DNA of 6,850 nucleotides from contig PKQR01000120.1 of assembly GCA_017578085.1 (NCBI GenBank), positions 1-6,850 on the forward strand, read 5' to 3'. Under the pieces are notes generated by a model that saw nothing but the letters and a program-made list of their open reading frames with translations, was not told the origin of the DNA and did no database searches. Within the stretch, counting starts at the first letter, position 1. Every line of letters starts with the position of its first letter. A program made the translations under genes and the position numbers. Shown here piece after piece: positions 6,165 to 6,850 of the stretch. The DNA is from Bacillota bacterium. Lineage in GTDB: Bacteria; Bacillota; Limnochordia; Limnochordales; ZCTH02-B6.

Positions 6165-6491
6165 GTGGAAATGGACGAGCGGGCCATCTTGCGGGATTGC
6201 CTGGACACCCTGAAGCACGCGTCCATGTGCTATCTGCAGGCGGGCCTTGAGGCGGATTCGGACGACCTGCGCAAGACCTTCGTCCGGCTCGCCGTCGACA
6301 AGAGCGAAGAACAAAACGCCGTATTTAACCTCATGCACCAGGCCGGCATCTACAAGACCCAGCCGGCGGATCCAGCCCAGGTGGAAGCGCTGCGGCAGGA
6401 GTGCGGGCAGTTCCTGGACCGCTTTGGTCCCGGTCCCAGTCTGGCCACGGAGCGCGAACGCGGTCTGGAGACAGCGCACCGGACGCCTTGA
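6165..6491 (+). CDS. CotF-family spore coat protein
   Basis: Protein of 108 aa matching the Coat_F pattern: ILRDCLDTLKHASMCYLQAG (helix 1, about 8-27), then DDLRKTFVRLAVDKSEEQNAVF (helix 2) and LMHQAGIYKTQPAD, the characteristic end-of-domain 'm...GiY.p' motif. In Bacillus CotF is a spore coat component; Coat_F proteins elsewhere are often cytoplasmic, ferritin-like helical bundles of unclear role. The charged C-terminal tail after about residue 88 is less conserved. The start is GTG 6165, eight bases after AGGGGGG; an ATG two codons later (6171) is too far from that site. It lies downstream of the 68-residue helical gene. No terminator is seen before the next MFS gene, so read-through is possible. 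Family assignment fairly sure, function in the coat inferred. Confidence 0.85.
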   Translation: MEMDERAILRDCLDTLKHASMCYLQAGLEADSDDLRKTFVRLAVDKSEEQNAVFNLMHQAGIYKTQPADPAQVEALRQECGQFLDRFGPGPSLATERERGLETAHRTP

Positions 6492-6563
6492 ATATCATCT
6501 AGTCGGCAGGAGATTGGGCACGCCGGGCGAACGTGCAACGGTAAAAAAGAGGGGACCGACACG
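6492..6563 (+). other. Short spacer between CotF-like and Fsr-like genes
   Basis: 72 bp with no clear terminator. A weak inverted repeat GCACG (6518-6522) / CGTGC (6532-6536) and an A run (6543-6548) precede the ribosome-binding site AGAGGGG. TATCAT at 6493-6498 resembles a -10 box but has no -35 or TG extension. Nothing here can be firmly called. Confidence 0.35.
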
Positions 6564-6850
6564 GTGCCTGCCCTTCGGCTCTGGCTGCTGGCTTTGGCCC
6601 ACTGGGGCGTGGACCTTTTTACCCATATGTTGCCGCCGGTGCTGCCGGTGCTCCTGCGGGACCTCAACCTGAGCGTTGCCCTCGCGGCCGCTTTGGCTAC
6701 GGCCGTCAACGTGAGCAGCGGCCTCCTGCAGCCGATCTTGGGCGCCGTGGTGGACCGTTCCGGCCGCCCGTGGATGCTGCCCTTGGCCGTCTTGTGGTGC
6801 GGCACCTTTATGGCGGTCTATGGGTTCGCCACCAACTACGTGGTGCTGTT
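6564..6850 (+). CDS. MFS transporter, fosmidomycin-resistance (Fsr)-like, N-terminal 95 residues, 3' end outside window
   Basis: First 95 codons of a membrane transporter running off the right edge. It starts VPALRLWLLALAHWGVDLFT, matching the Fsr/MFS pattern where a first helix with a conserved His and Asp (H13, D17) precedes a Pro-rich stretch (LPPVLPVLL). A second helix (VALAAALATAVNVSSGLLQP) leads to the motif A-like loop GAVVDRSGRPWM (60-71), and a third helix follows. Fsr-type proteins export small molecules such as fosmidomycin in E. coli; the substrate here cannot be known. The start is GTG 6564, nine bases after AGAGGGG. No separate promoter was recognised between 6492 and 6563. It may be read from the coat-protein unit. 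MFS certain, Fsr subgroup likely. Confidence 0.85.
   Translation, partial: MPALRLWLLALAHWGVDLFTHMLPPVLPVLLRDLNLSVALAAALATAVNVSSGLLQPILGAVVDRSGRPWMLPLAVLWCGTFMAVYGFATNYVVL

Noticed and set aside
6518..6536. GCACG/CGTGC hairpin as terminator of the CotF-like gene
   Set aside because: The stem is 5 bp and is followed by A-rich, not T-rich, sequence on the plus strand; on the minus strand the T run is on the wrong side.

Overview
The window looks like an ordinary stretch of chromosome from a high-GC, spore-forming member of the Bacillota (Firmicutes), perhaps a Thermaerobacter-, Symbiobacterium- or Limnochordia-like lineage. The lineage is inference. It rests on the strong G+C bias, purine-rich Shine-Dalgarno sites close to AGGAGGTG, frequent GTG/TTG starts (six of eight genes), a CotF-type spore coat protein, and an anaerobe-style 2-oxoacid:ferredoxin oxidoreductase. 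No rRNA, tRNA, CRISPR array, transposase or other mobile-element signature was found.

Layout. Bases 1-947 (minus strand) hold the first 315 codons of a YtcJ-type metal-dependent amidohydrolase, whose 3' end lies outside the left edge. A 193-bp gap separates it from a divergent plus-strand cluster: korA (1141-2946, fused gamma+alpha subunits), korB (2939-3904, beta subunit, overlapping korA by 8 bp) and a DUF2267-family helical protein (3917-4357). This spacing makes the three genes a likely single transcription unit. Next is a 179-bp gap with an extended -10 promoter and a structured leader. It precedes an MdtG-like 12-TM drug/H+ antiporter (4537-5751), whose stop codon lies inside a terminator-like hairpin. 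A 154-bp gap with a strong inverted repeat follows, then two small helical proteins: a 68-residue ferritin-like/coat-associated protein (5906-6112) and a CotF-family coat protein (6165-6491). The window ends inside a second MFS transporter related to fosmidomycin-resistance (Fsr) proteins (6564 onward).

How the genes work together. KorA and KorB together make a complete heterodimeric enzyme that oxidatively decarboxylates a 2-oxoacid (2-oxoglutarate being the usual substrate of this family) with CoA and ferredoxin. The TPP-binding, [4Fe-4S]-ligand and substrate-motif residues are all present. Ferredoxin must come from elsewhere. The DUF2267 protein has no known biochemical role; its position suggests co-expression with Kor. 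The two exporters and the two spore-coat-type proteins form a separate accessory block whose functional link is unclear.

No strong case for a new system was found. The most checkable oddities are the Kor-DUF2267 linkage, the KorB N-terminal extension, and the leader of the first exporter (extended -10 promoter, overlapping upstream ORF, palindrome over the ribosome-binding site).
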